Below are positions 1 through 5,587 of a stretch of DNA of 8,269 nt, one piece after another. Both the position numbers and the translations under genes were made by a program. This DNA is from an uncultured Clostridia bacterium (GTDB lineage Bacteria; Bacillota; Clostridia; Christensenellales; Borkfalkiaceae), in the NCBI GenBank assembly GCA_944369635.1, contig CALVXL010000016.1, positions 1 through 8,269 of the forward strand, in the 5' to 3' direction. A model generated the notes under the pieces. It saw nothing but the letters and a program-made list of their open reading frames with translations, did no database searches and was not told the DNA's origin. Position 1 is the first letter of the stretch; every line of letters begins with the position of its first letter.

Positions 1-2
1 TA

Positions 3-65
3 TCGCTATCTTCTGCGGTATTAGGGTTGAAAGAGTTTTCAAAACTTGAAGAGAAAGCAAAATAA
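3..65 (+). CDS. Possible 3' end of an unknown ORF (20 codons, enters from outside the window)
   Basis: One + frame is open from base 3 to a TAA at 63-65 and encodes a 20-residue lysine- and glutamate-rich tail containing LKEFSKLEEKAK, which reads like a plausible helical protein C-terminus. The 20 codons include CTA, TTA and TCA, three codons that the downstream genes almost never use, so if it is real it probably has a different origin. It could be the end of a transposase, but there is too little sequence to assign a family. An open frame this short can also arise by chance. Confidence 0.25.
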   Translation, partial: SLSSAVLGLKEFSKLEEKAK

Positions 66-101
66 AAAAAGTCTTGAATGCTACCAAGATTAAAAGCAAA
101 G

Positions 102-129
102 GTGTAAAAACCGCTAAAATTTTCTACAC
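102..129. repeat. Imperfect inverted repeat (hairpin) near the foreign/sbcC junction
   Basis: The arms GTGTAAAAA (102-110) and TTTCTACAC (121-129) pair at 8 of 9 positions, with one A-C mismatch (107/124) and a 10-nt loop (111-120). It lies about 8-10 bases before the point where sbcC sequence starts and 36 bases after the stop at 65. Subterminal hairpins at the right end are known in IS200/IS605-type elements, but no other hallmark of such an element is visible. No T-run follows, so it is a poor terminator candidate. Chance pairing in AT-rich DNA is possible. Confidence 0.35.
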
Positions 130-136
130 ATACATC

Positions 137-367
137 TGCGCAAAGTCCGACCGTCCCATCGAGTTTTTCTTTCTCGACGAAGGGTTCGGCACGCTCGATT
201 CCGAGCTGGTGGAAACGGTGCTCGACAGTCTGGAAAAGTTCAAAAGCGAAAAATTTTCCATCGGCATCATTTCGCACGTGAAAGAATTAAAAGAACGGAT
301 CGGTTGCAGGATTACGGTAAAGGCCGCGACGGAGAGCGCGGGTTCTGAAATAGAAATCACTTATTAA
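137..367 (+). pseudogene. sbcC: C-terminal remnant of exonuclease subunit SbcC
   Basis: SbcC is the SMC-like ATPase of the SbcCD (Mre11-Rad50-like) nuclease that cleaves DNA hairpins and processes double-strand ends. About 76 residues remain. They show the Walker B/D-loop block FFFLDEGFGTLD, followed by a helix and the H-loop IISHV, then the usual SbcC ending (RIGCRITVKAA). A full SbcC has roughly 900-1,100 residues. The Walker A lobe, coiled coil, zinc hook and LSGGE signature are absent: the signature should lie about 30-40 residues upstream of Walker B, but that region is AT-rich, unrelated sequence with an in-frame TGA at 47-49. The frame is open from 50, and a TTG at 74 could formally start a 97-residue product, but no ribosome binding site precedes it. 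Most likely this is a gene tail left by an insertion, rearrangement or assembly join. The TAA stop at 365-367 overlaps the ribosome binding site of the next gene. Confidence 0.8.
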
Positions 368-372
368 GGAGA
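366..372 (+). promoter_or_regulatory. Ribosome binding site AAGGAGA fixing a TTG start at 383
   Basis: A near-perfect Shine-Dalgarno sequence overlaps the sbcC stop codon and ends 10 nt before TTG 383-385. No ATG or GTG in the hydrolase frame lies at a suitable distance, so this site argues that the hydrolase starts at TTG. Confidence 0.75.
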
Positions 373-382
373 CAGAAGCGTT

Positions 383-2059
383 TTGGCAGGAATCATCTAT
401 ACGCCCGTTACGCTGTGGGAGGGGTTTTCTCCCGAACTTCCCATCGGGGAAGAAAAAGCGCAGGAATACGAACGGGACGGAATCGTATTTTCCAAAATTC
501 GTTTCGAAGGGCGCACGACGTCGGCGGGAAAGGTAAAGATCTTCGCGCTTACTGCGTACGACAAGCGCAACGCGAAAATGCCAGGGGTGCTGATTTTTCC
601 GTCTTACGGGAAAAAGCCCGACGAAAAGATCGTCGAATATTTTGCGGCGCAGGGGTATTTCGCGATGATGGTCGATTATTGCGGAAAGCAGAACGGGTAC
701 GAAGATTATACCGAATATCCTTCGGACGTGGCGTACGCCCACTTTAAGGAAGACAGGGACGGTATTCACCGCGTGGAAACCGACGCGCGCCGCACCTGCT
801 GGTACGAATGGAGCGCCGTGGCGCAATATGCGGCGCATTATCTCAGACATCACGAAATGGTGAGCTGTTACGGGGCGTTCGGCATCAAGCACGGAGCAAC
901 TATTTTGTGGCAGCTCGCCGCGCTCGATCCCGAAATCAAATGCTTTGCGTCGATGTTCTCGGCGGGCTGGCGGGCATACCGCGGATTTTATAAATTCAGC
1001 GAAAATTCCGAGCCGGAGCTCAACGACGAGCTTTATAAGTATCTCGCGGCGATCGAACCGCAATCCTATGCCCAGTACGTAAAATGTCCCGTGCTTCTGG
1101 TTGCGGGCAGCAACAACCGCTTTTTCGATGCCGACCGCGCGTTCGACACGATGGCGCGCGTCAACGCCGATACGTACGTGGCAATTTCGCCGCAACGCGG
1201 CAAGGTGCTCGATTACGATTGTAAAAAGGACATCGATTTGTTCTTCGATAAATTTCTGAAAGGCGGGGCGCTCGAACTTCCAAAAGAACCGGATATCAAT
1301 TGCGATCTCGTCAACGGCAGCATTTTCGTCAAAGTGGGGGCGGACAAGCGCGGCATCGAGGACGTTTGCCTGTTCGCCGCGGAAGAAACGGTCAATCCGG
1401 CGCTTCGCTGCTGGAATTTTAAAGCGGATATCGTAAAGGAAACGGAAGAGCATTTCCTTTTCAAATATACGCCGTATAAATACTCGGGGCAGGTAATGTT
1501 TTACGCCCGCGCGCGGTACGCCAACGGATTTACCGTATGTTCGCGTATCATGGCGAAAAAATTCAGTCCCGAAGAGGTTTTTAACGAAAATAAATCCAAC
1601 ATCGTGTTTTCTTCGCGGGAAAATAAATATATGCTCAGTCCGCTGAAGTTTTCCGATCATCTTGTTTTTGACGTGCAGGCGGAAAAAACAGACGATATCC
1701 GTCTGGAAAACGGCGCTTTCGAAATACAGGGCGTTACTTCCGCGGGCGGGATCGTGAGTTATAAGATCAACAATCAATGCGACCGTCCGAAAGCCGAAAG
1801 CATACTTCTTGCCGATGTATACGCGCCGCAGGCGGTAAAACTCACTGTAAAGCTGGTGGAAAATCTCGACACCCCGCAGGAAAGGGTATATTCTGCTTCC
1901 GCGGAGCTCGGCGGCGGGGAAGTATGGCACAAAGTGTCTTTTCCCGCGATGAAATTCAAAACCGAAGAGGGAATGAATCTCAAAAGTATGGATAAAATCA
2001 ATATGATCGTTTTCGAATGCGGCGGAAACTATCTTCTGAACAATATTTTGTGGGTGTGA
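383..2059 (+). CDS. Cytoplasmic alpha/beta-hydrolase-fold protein with C-terminal beta-sandwich; triad apparently lost
   Basis: The product has 558 residues and starts at TTG 383, supported by AAGGAGA at 366-372. There is no signal peptide. Residues about 45-295 resemble the acetylxylan esterase/dienelactone hydrolase-like branch of the alpha/beta hydrolases: a central strand (GVLIFPS, 68-74), a second strand (GYFAMMVDY, 91-99), the nucleophile-elbow region (YGAFGIKHGATILWQLAALD, 163-182), an acid strand (CPVLLVAGSNNRFF, 235-248) and a final helix (DLFFDKFLKG, 285-294). In active relatives the elbow reads G-x-S-x-G; here it is G167-I-K169-H-G171. The acid position after the AGSN strand is N245 where Asp is expected, and the loop where the His normally sits (SPQRGKVLD, 269-277) has none. 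Residues about 300-390 form a linker/beta domain, and 415-558 resemble a jelly-roll carbohydrate-binding-like module ending in NYLLNNILWV. The predicted fold is fairly secure; the substrate is unknown, and a binding or regulatory role is as likely as catalysis. Confidence 0.8.
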   Translation: MAGIIYTPVTLWEGFSPELPIGEEKAQEYERDGIVFSKIRFEGRTTSAGKVKIFALTAYDKRNAKMPGVLIFPSYGKKPDEKIVEYFAAQGYFAMMVDYCGKQNGYEDYTEYPSDVAYAHFKEDRDGIHRVETDARRTCWYEWSAVAQYAAHYLRHHEMVSCYGAFGIKHGATILWQLAALDPEIKCFASMFSAGWRAYRGFYKFSENSEPELNDELYKYLAAIEPQSYAQYVKCPVLLVAGSNNRFFDADRAFDTMARVNADTYVAISPQRGKVLDYDCKKDIDLFFDKFLKGGALELPKEPDINCDLVNGSIFVKVGADKRGIEDVCLFAAEETVNPALRCWNFKADIVKETEEHFLFKYTPYKYSGQVMFYARARYANGFTVCSRIMAKKFSPEEVFNENKSNIVFSSRENKYMLSPLKFSDHLVFDVQAEKTDDIRLENGAFEIQGVTSAGGIVSYKINNQCDRPKAESILLADVYAPQAVKLTVKLVENLDTPQERVYSASAELGGGEVWHKVSFPAMKFKTEEGMNLKSMDKINMIVFECGGNYLLNNILWV

Positions 2060-2060
2060 T

Positions 2061-2255
2061 ATGGACTACGCCGCGGGCGACAGGATCGTCGCCAGAAAAA
2101 AACATCCCTGCGGTTCGGAGGAATGGCTGGTGCTCCGTACGGGCGCGGAAATCAAATTAAAGTGCGCGCGTTGCGGCAGGATCGTCCTTCTTTCGCCCGA
2201 CGAAGTGAAAAAAATGTGCAGGAAAATCATAAAAAACGAGGAACGCGATGACTGA
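2061..2255 (+). CDS. DUF951 family small protein (YyzM-like)
   Basis: This 64-residue protein matches the DUF951 pattern: an N-terminal strand (AGDRIVARKKHPCGSEEW, 5-22), a middle strand with polar GAEIKLKCARCGRIVLL (28-44) and a short basic tail. Cysteines C17, C35 and C38 with H15 could bind a metal ion; this is inferred from their spacing and not shown. The family is widespread in Bacillota and its function is unknown. The ATG lies 1 nt after the hydrolase stop, and the only upstream Shine-Dalgarno-like bases are a weak GGGTG at 2052-2056, so translation is probably coupled to the hydrolase. The last 8 nt overlap the start of lepB. Confidence 0.88.
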   Translation: MDYAAGDRIVARKKHPCGSEEWLVLRTGAEIKLKCARCGRIVLLSPDEVKKMCRKIIKNEERDD

Positions 2256-2853
2256 TTTTAAGGAACTCGTCGAACTGAATAAAAGGAAAGGGGAATCGAA
2301 TCTTCGTTTTTACGCGATATGCCTCGCCGTGTTCTTGTGGCTTACGGCGTTTATCGGTGCAAACCGCTATTTCTTTTATTATATCGAGGTGGACGGCCCG
2401 TCGATGGAGGATACGCTCCATACCGGCGACGTGCTTTGCGTAAACAAGCGCGAAAAGGCCGGTTACGGCGACGTCGTTATAATCGAGGGCGAAAAATCGG
2501 GCGGGGAATGCCTTATCAAACGCGTCATCGCAAGGGAGGGCGACACGCTGGTCATCGAAGGCGGCTACGTCTATCGGAACGGCGAAAAGCTCAAAGAAGA
2601 CTACGTAAAGGAGCAGGGCAAGACCTACGTCAACAGTTCGCCCGCGAGATGGGAAACGACGATTCCCGCGGGAGAAGTTTTTTATATGGGGGATAACCGC
2701 GCGGTCAGCGCGGACAGCCGCAGTTCGTTCGGCACGTGTAAGGAAGAGCAGATCGTCGGGGTGGTTCCCCGCTGGGCGATGAGCGGCGCGGTAAAATGGT
2801 TTACGGGACTGCGCGCCGACATCAGCGCGTGGATCGCAAATCTTTTCAGGTGA
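2248..2853 (+). CDS. lepB: Signal peptidase I
   Basis: Signal peptidase I cleaves signal peptides from proteins exported through Sec or Tat, acting at the outer face of the cytoplasmic membrane. The 201-residue product has one N-terminal membrane anchor (about 21-38) followed by the S26 catalytic domain. The nucleophile S52 lies in DGPSMEDTL (box B), the general base K91 in LIKRVIAREGD (box D), and box E is complete as GDNRAVSADSR (148-158). The single anchor and serine-lysine dyad fit the usual bacterial P-type enzyme, and the length is normal for Bacillota. The start ATG overlaps the end of the DUF951 gene by 8 nt and is preceded by GAGG at 2238-2241. No key residue is missing, so it should be active. 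Bacillota often have several paralogues, so this may not be the only signal peptidase in the cell. Confidence 0.95.
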   Translation: MTDFKELVELNKRKGESNLRFYAICLAVFLWLTAFIGANRYFFYYIEVDGPSMEDTLHTGDVLCVNKREKAGYGDVVIIEGEKSGGECLIKRVIAREGDTLVIEGGYVYRNGEKLKEDYVKEQGKTYVNSSPARWETTIPAGEVFYMGDNRAVSADSRSSFGTCKEEQIVGVVPRWAMSGAVKWFTGLRADISAWIANLFR

Positions 2854-2857
2854 TAAA

Positions 2858-3412
2858 ATGCTTTTTGTGAAAAACCGTCTGGTTTTCGGCGTGATCAAAA
2901 CCGTGCTGGGAACGATCTTCAAGGCAATTTACAAAATTTTATCGGTGTTCAGCCTGCAGCCGCTTGTTTTCTGCGCGGTGGCGGGCGCACTTTTGGAAAT
3001 CGCGTTTCGGGCGATTTCGGGCAGTAATGCCGGCTTCATATTTTTTCATCTTATTTTATGCCTTTGCGTCCTGTACGCCGTGCTCCGCACCATATACCTT
3101 CTTCTCGGTTTCGGAAGGAAAAAGGAAAAACGGCGCGAGCGGGCGCAGATCCTGAGCGATTTTGAAAACGGCGCCGCCGCGCCGCAGAACGGCGATACGC
3201 GGCAGGAGGCGAATACCGCGTTTTCACAAGGCGCGGGGAGCGCGCGGGACATTGCCGGATTTTCCGTTTCCGCGCAGGAAGAACGGCCGAAATATTACCG
3301 CGTTCGCCAAAATCCCAAATACGTGATGGCGGAATTTTCCGATCGGTACGAACTGTATCTCGAAATGAACGGTTCGCTGCAATATATAAGAACGGACTAT
3401 AAAGGAGTTTAA
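2858..3412 (+). CDS. Hypothetical membrane protein with two predicted helices
   Basis: I do not recognise this 184-residue protein. It has a basic, amphipathic N-terminus (residues 1-30, possibly membrane-associated), two hydrophobic segments (about 35-54 and 59-84), a strongly basic stretch RKKEKRRER (89-95 region) that by the positive-inside rule should face the cytoplasm, a low-complexity Ala/Gly/Gln linker (105-140), and a compact tail (144-184) rich in Tyr and Arg (KYYRVRQNPKYVMAEF). The tail is the only part that looks folded and conserved. The start ATG follows the lepB stop by 4 nt, with AGGTGA (2848-2853) serving as both ribosome binding site and part of the stop. The gene ends directly against the next one. 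Being next to lepB suggests a membrane or envelope role, but this is only context. Confidence 0.75.
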   Translation: MLFVKNRLVFGVIKTVLGTIFKAIYKILSVFSLQPLVFCAVAGALLEIAFRAISGSNAGFIFFHLILCLCVLYAVLRTIYLLLGFGRKKEKRRERAQILSDFENGAAAPQNGDTRQEANTAFSQGAGSARDIAGFSVSAQEERPKYYRVRQNPKYVMAEFSDRYELYLEMNGSLQYIRTDYKGV

Positions 3413-3925
3413 ATGGAAAACATCTACTGTACGGAAGACTTTTTGAAAATCAAAAAACAAAAAAAGAAATATAAGATCATCTATTTTTCCATTCTGGGCG
3501 TCTACGTTCTCGCGAGCGTGGCGATATGGCTCGTCTATTTTTTTCAGCCTTATAAATCGCCGAATATCTGGTGGATCAAATTCATTATGTTCGCGCTCGC
3601 CGCGATATTCGTGATCTTTTCTTTTATTTATCTGGGGATTCCGTTCAAGCGTATCCGCAATTATTATAAGATACTCAAGGGCGTGGAAGAAGGTACTTCC
3701 AACGCCACGGTCGGGGAATTTGACAGATATTCGCACGAACTGGAAGTGCGCGACGGTATTGAATTCGAAGCCGTTTATTTTTTGGAATACAACACCAAGA
3801 AACAGGACTTTTTCGAGCGGAAGGTCTGGATGGATACGGAAAAATCCATGCCTGAATTCACAAAAGGCGAACACGTAAAGATTTATACGCACGGCAATAT
3901 GCTGGTGGCGTTCGAAAGACTTTAA
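3413..3925 (+). CDS. Hypothetical two-helix membrane protein with C-terminal beta-rich domain
   Basis: This 170-residue protein has no recognised family. It begins with a short polar stretch and a lysine-rich patch (12-21), has two clear membrane helices (about 22-45 and 53-76), and then a soluble part of about 95 residues. Residues 98-170 read as short alternating strands ending in FTKGEHVKIYTHGNMLVAFE (149-168), like a small beta-barrel domain. By charge, both the N-terminus and the soluble domain are predicted to be cytoplasmic. The ATG follows the previous stop with no gap and is preceded by AAAGGAG (3401-3407), so its start is secure. Its layout (two helices, then a cytoplasmic domain) parallels its upstream neighbour, although no sequence similarity between them is evident by eye. 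Confidence 0.78.
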   Translation: MENIYCTEDFLKIKKQKKKYKIIYFSILGVYVLASVAIWLVYFFQPYKSPNIWWIKFIMFALAAIFVIFSFIYLGIPFKRIRNYYKILKGVEEGTSNATVGEFDRYSHELEVRDGIEFEAVYFLEYNTKKQDFFERKVWMDTEKSMPEFTKGEHVKIYTHGNMLVAFERL

Positions 3926-3935
3926 GGAGAGACAA

Positions 3936-4205
3936 ATGAAAGCGGTAGTAACGGTAATCGGCAAGGACAAGCCCGGCATCATTGCGTCGGTCAGCGGACT
4001 TTTGGCGGAGCATTCGGTCAACATAGAGGATATTTCTCAGACCATTATGAGCGGCAATTTCACCATGCTCATGTATGCGGATCTCAAAAACAGCGACCTT
4101 TCTTTGGCGGCGCTTGCGGATCTGCTCAACGACCTTGGCAAAAGGATCGGGGTGAGTATTCACGTGCAGCATGAAGATATTTTCAATGCGATGCATAAGA
4201 TCTGA
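3936..4205 (+). CDS. ACT-domain protein, UPF0237 family
   Basis: The 89-residue product is almost entirely one ACT domain, a fold that usually binds amino acids or other small ligands and controls enzymes. The family signature is clear: VIGKDKPGIIASVSGLLAE (7-25), then VNIEDISQTIM (28-38) and FTMLMYADL (42-50), with a second helix at 55-70. Residues D11, P13 and G14 form the ligand loop typical of this subfamily. Small single-ACT proteins commonly act as dimers. ATG 3936 has a strong ribosome binding site AAGGAGA (3924-3930) overlapping the previous stop. It lies 8 nt before the UPF0210 gene, a pairing seen in many bacteria, so the ACT protein probably regulates or senses a ligand for that partner; this is inference from context. 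Confidence 0.92.
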   Translation: MKAVVTVIGKDKPGIIASVSGLLAEHSVNIEDISQTIMSGNFTMLMYADLKNSDLSLAALADLLNDLGKRIGVSIHVQHEDIFNAMHKI

Positions 4206-4213
4206 GGCGGACG

Positions 4214-5569
4214 ATGTTAAGCAATAAAGAAATTTTTGAAACGATAGACATGGTGGAAAAGGAACACCTCGACGTCAGAACGATCACGATGGGCATATCG
4301 CTCATACCCTGTATCCGCGAAAGCGCAAAGGATACGGCGCAGGCTTGTTATGACAGGATTTGTTCCTATGCGGAAAACATCGTGAAAGTGGGCGACGCGC
4401 TGGAAAAGGAATACGGCATTCCCATCGTCAACAAACGCGTATCCATTACGCCCGCGTCCCTGCTTACGGCGAATTTTTCGGGGCAGGAAACGGTGCTCGC
4501 GAAAAAACTGGACGACGCGGCGAAAAACGTCGGCGTCGATTTTCTCGGCGGTTATTCCGCCCTCGTGCAAAAGGGCATGACCGCTTACGAGCGTTCCTTT
4601 ATCGAAAGCATTCCGGAAGCTTTGGCGATTACCGACAGGGTGTGTTCTTCGGTGAACGTCGGTTCTTCCAAATCGGGTATCAATCTCGACGCCGTCGCGC
4701 TGATGGGCGAAATCGTCAAACGTACGGCAAAACGCACGGAGGCGACCGACGGGTTCGGATGCGCCAAGCTTGTGGTGTTCTGTAACGCGGTGGAAGACAA
4801 CCCGTTTATGGCGGGCGCGTTTCATGGCGTGGGCGAGGCGGAAAAAGTCATCAACGTGGGCGTGTCGGGGCCGGGCGTCGTGCATTACGCGCTGAAAAAC
4901 AACCCCGACGCCGATATTTCCCAAATCGCGGAGATCATCAAAAAGACGGCGTTTAAAATTACGCGCGCGGGGCAGCTCATCGCGAGCGAGGCGTCCCGCA
5001 GGCTCAACGCGGAGTTCGGCATCGTGGACTTGTCGCTCGCGCCAACGCCCGTCATGGGAGACAGCGTGGCGCACATCTTGGAAGAGATCGGGCTGGAGCG
5101 CGTCGGCACCCACGGGACGACGGCGTGCCTTGCGCTTTTGAACGACGCCGTTAAAAAAGGCGGCGTGATGGCGAGTTCCAAAGTCGGCGGGCTTTCGGGC
5201 GCGTTTATTCCCGTCAGCGAGGATTACGGCATGATCGAAGGCGCGCGTTGCGGCGAGCTTACGCTCAACAAGCTGGAAGCGATGACGGCGGTTTGCAGCG
5301 TCGGCATCGATATGGTTGCAATCCCCGGCGATACGAGTGCGGAAACCATTTCCGCGATCATCGCGGACGAAGCGGCGATCGGCATGATCAACAACAAGAC
5401 CACCGCCGTGCGCGTCATTCCCGTTCCCAACAAGGGCGTGGGGGATTTCGTGGAGTTCGGCGGACTTTTGGGAAGAGCGCCCATCATGGCGGTGCAGAAG
5501 GCTTCTGCGGCAAAATTCATTCGCCGCGGCGGAAAAATTCCCGCGCCGATCCACAGCAATAAAAATTAA
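4214..5569 (+). CDS. UPF0210 / DUF711 family protein ('PFL family')
   Basis: The 451-residue length and sequence match full-length UPF0210 proteins. Recognisable conserved blocks are RTITMGISL (22-30), EDNPFMAGAFHGVGEAE (194-210), NVGVSGPGVV (214-223), FGIVDLSLAPTP (268-279), GTHGTTACLALLNDAVKKGG (298-317), GGLSGAFIPVSED (325-337) and GGLLGRAPIM (416-425). Databases often call the family 'PFL' because of its barrel fold, but I see no glycyl-radical loop of the kind found in pyruvate formate-lyase, so that name should not be read as function. Its activity is not established to my knowledge. The start ATG 4214 is preceded by GAGG (4204-4207). It is cytoplasmic, with no signal peptide or helices. 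It is probably co-translated with the ACT protein just upstream, which may act as its regulatory partner. Confidence 0.93.
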   Translation: MLSNKEIFETIDMVEKEHLDVRTITMGISLIPCIRESAKDTAQACYDRICSYAENIVKVGDALEKEYGIPIVNKRVSITPASLLTANFSGQETVLAKKLDDAAKNVGVDFLGGYSALVQKGMTAYERSFIESIPEALAITDRVCSSVNVGSSKSGINLDAVALMGEIVKRTAKRTEATDGFGCAKLVVFCNAVEDNPFMAGAFHGVGEAEKVINVGVSGPGVVHYALKNNPDADISQIAEIIKKTAFKITRAGQLIASEASRRLNAEFGIVDLSLAPTPVMGDSVAHILEEIGLERVGTHGTTACLALLNDAVKKGGVMASSKVGGLSGAFIPVSEDYGMIEGARCGELTLNKLEAMTAVCSVGIDMVAIPGDTSAETISAIIADEAAIGMINNKTTAVRVIPVPNKGVGDFVEFGGLLGRAPIMAVQKASAAKFIRRGGKIPAPIHSNKN

Positions 5570-5587
5570 AATCAAGGAGAAACGGAT

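Larger units (their letters stand above)
1..136. other. AT-rich segment abutting truncated sbcC; possible end of an inserted element
   Basis: By hand count, bases 1-130 are about 32% GC, while 131-240 are about 54% GC, like the rest of the window. The change falls where recognisable SbcC protein sequence begins (about 137-140). In the sbcC reading frame the segment carries a TGA at 47-49, so it cannot be the missing upstream part of sbcC in that frame. The segment contains a short open frame ending at 65 and a hairpin at 102-129, an arrangement that would fit the right end of an insertion sequence or other mobile element. No transposase domain or terminal inverted repeat can be recognised because the other end lies outside the window. 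A deletion scar or a misassembled contig end would look the same. Confidence 0.45.

Noticed and set aside
115..120. TAAAAT as a -10 promoter box for the array
   Set aside because: No TTGACA-like -35 lies 16-18 nt upstream, and TTGAAT at 74 is 35 nt away. AT-rich DNA gives such matches by chance.
1..136. One - strand frame open across 1-136 as a gene fragment
   Set aside because: The product is a low-complexity Phe/Leu/Ser-rich string expected from AT-rich DNA, with no motif.
74..139. TTG at 74 as a true start of the SbcC-tail ORF
   Set aside because: No ribosome binding site precedes it, and residues 1-21 of that product do not look like SbcC. The open frame before 137 is more likely chance.
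287..1930. 547-codon open frame on the - strand over the hydrolase gene
   Set aside because: It has the same phase relation and the same TTA/CTA/TCA avoidance. The plus-strand hydrolase has a fold, a ribosome binding site and tight spacing to neighbours.
2227..2922. 231-codon - strand frame over lepB
   Set aside because: It is the same antisense-phase artefact; lepB has complete catalytic boxes on the + strand.
3224..4024. 266-codon - strand frame over the two-helix membrane protein genes
   Set aside because: It has the same phase relation, no ribosome binding site and no recognisable domain, and the + strand genes have good sites.
5380..5569. Glycyl-radical motif expected from the 'PFL family' name of UPF0210
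   Set aside because: The C-terminal region contains GGLLGRAPIM but no loop of the RVxGY type, so no radical enzyme function is claimed.
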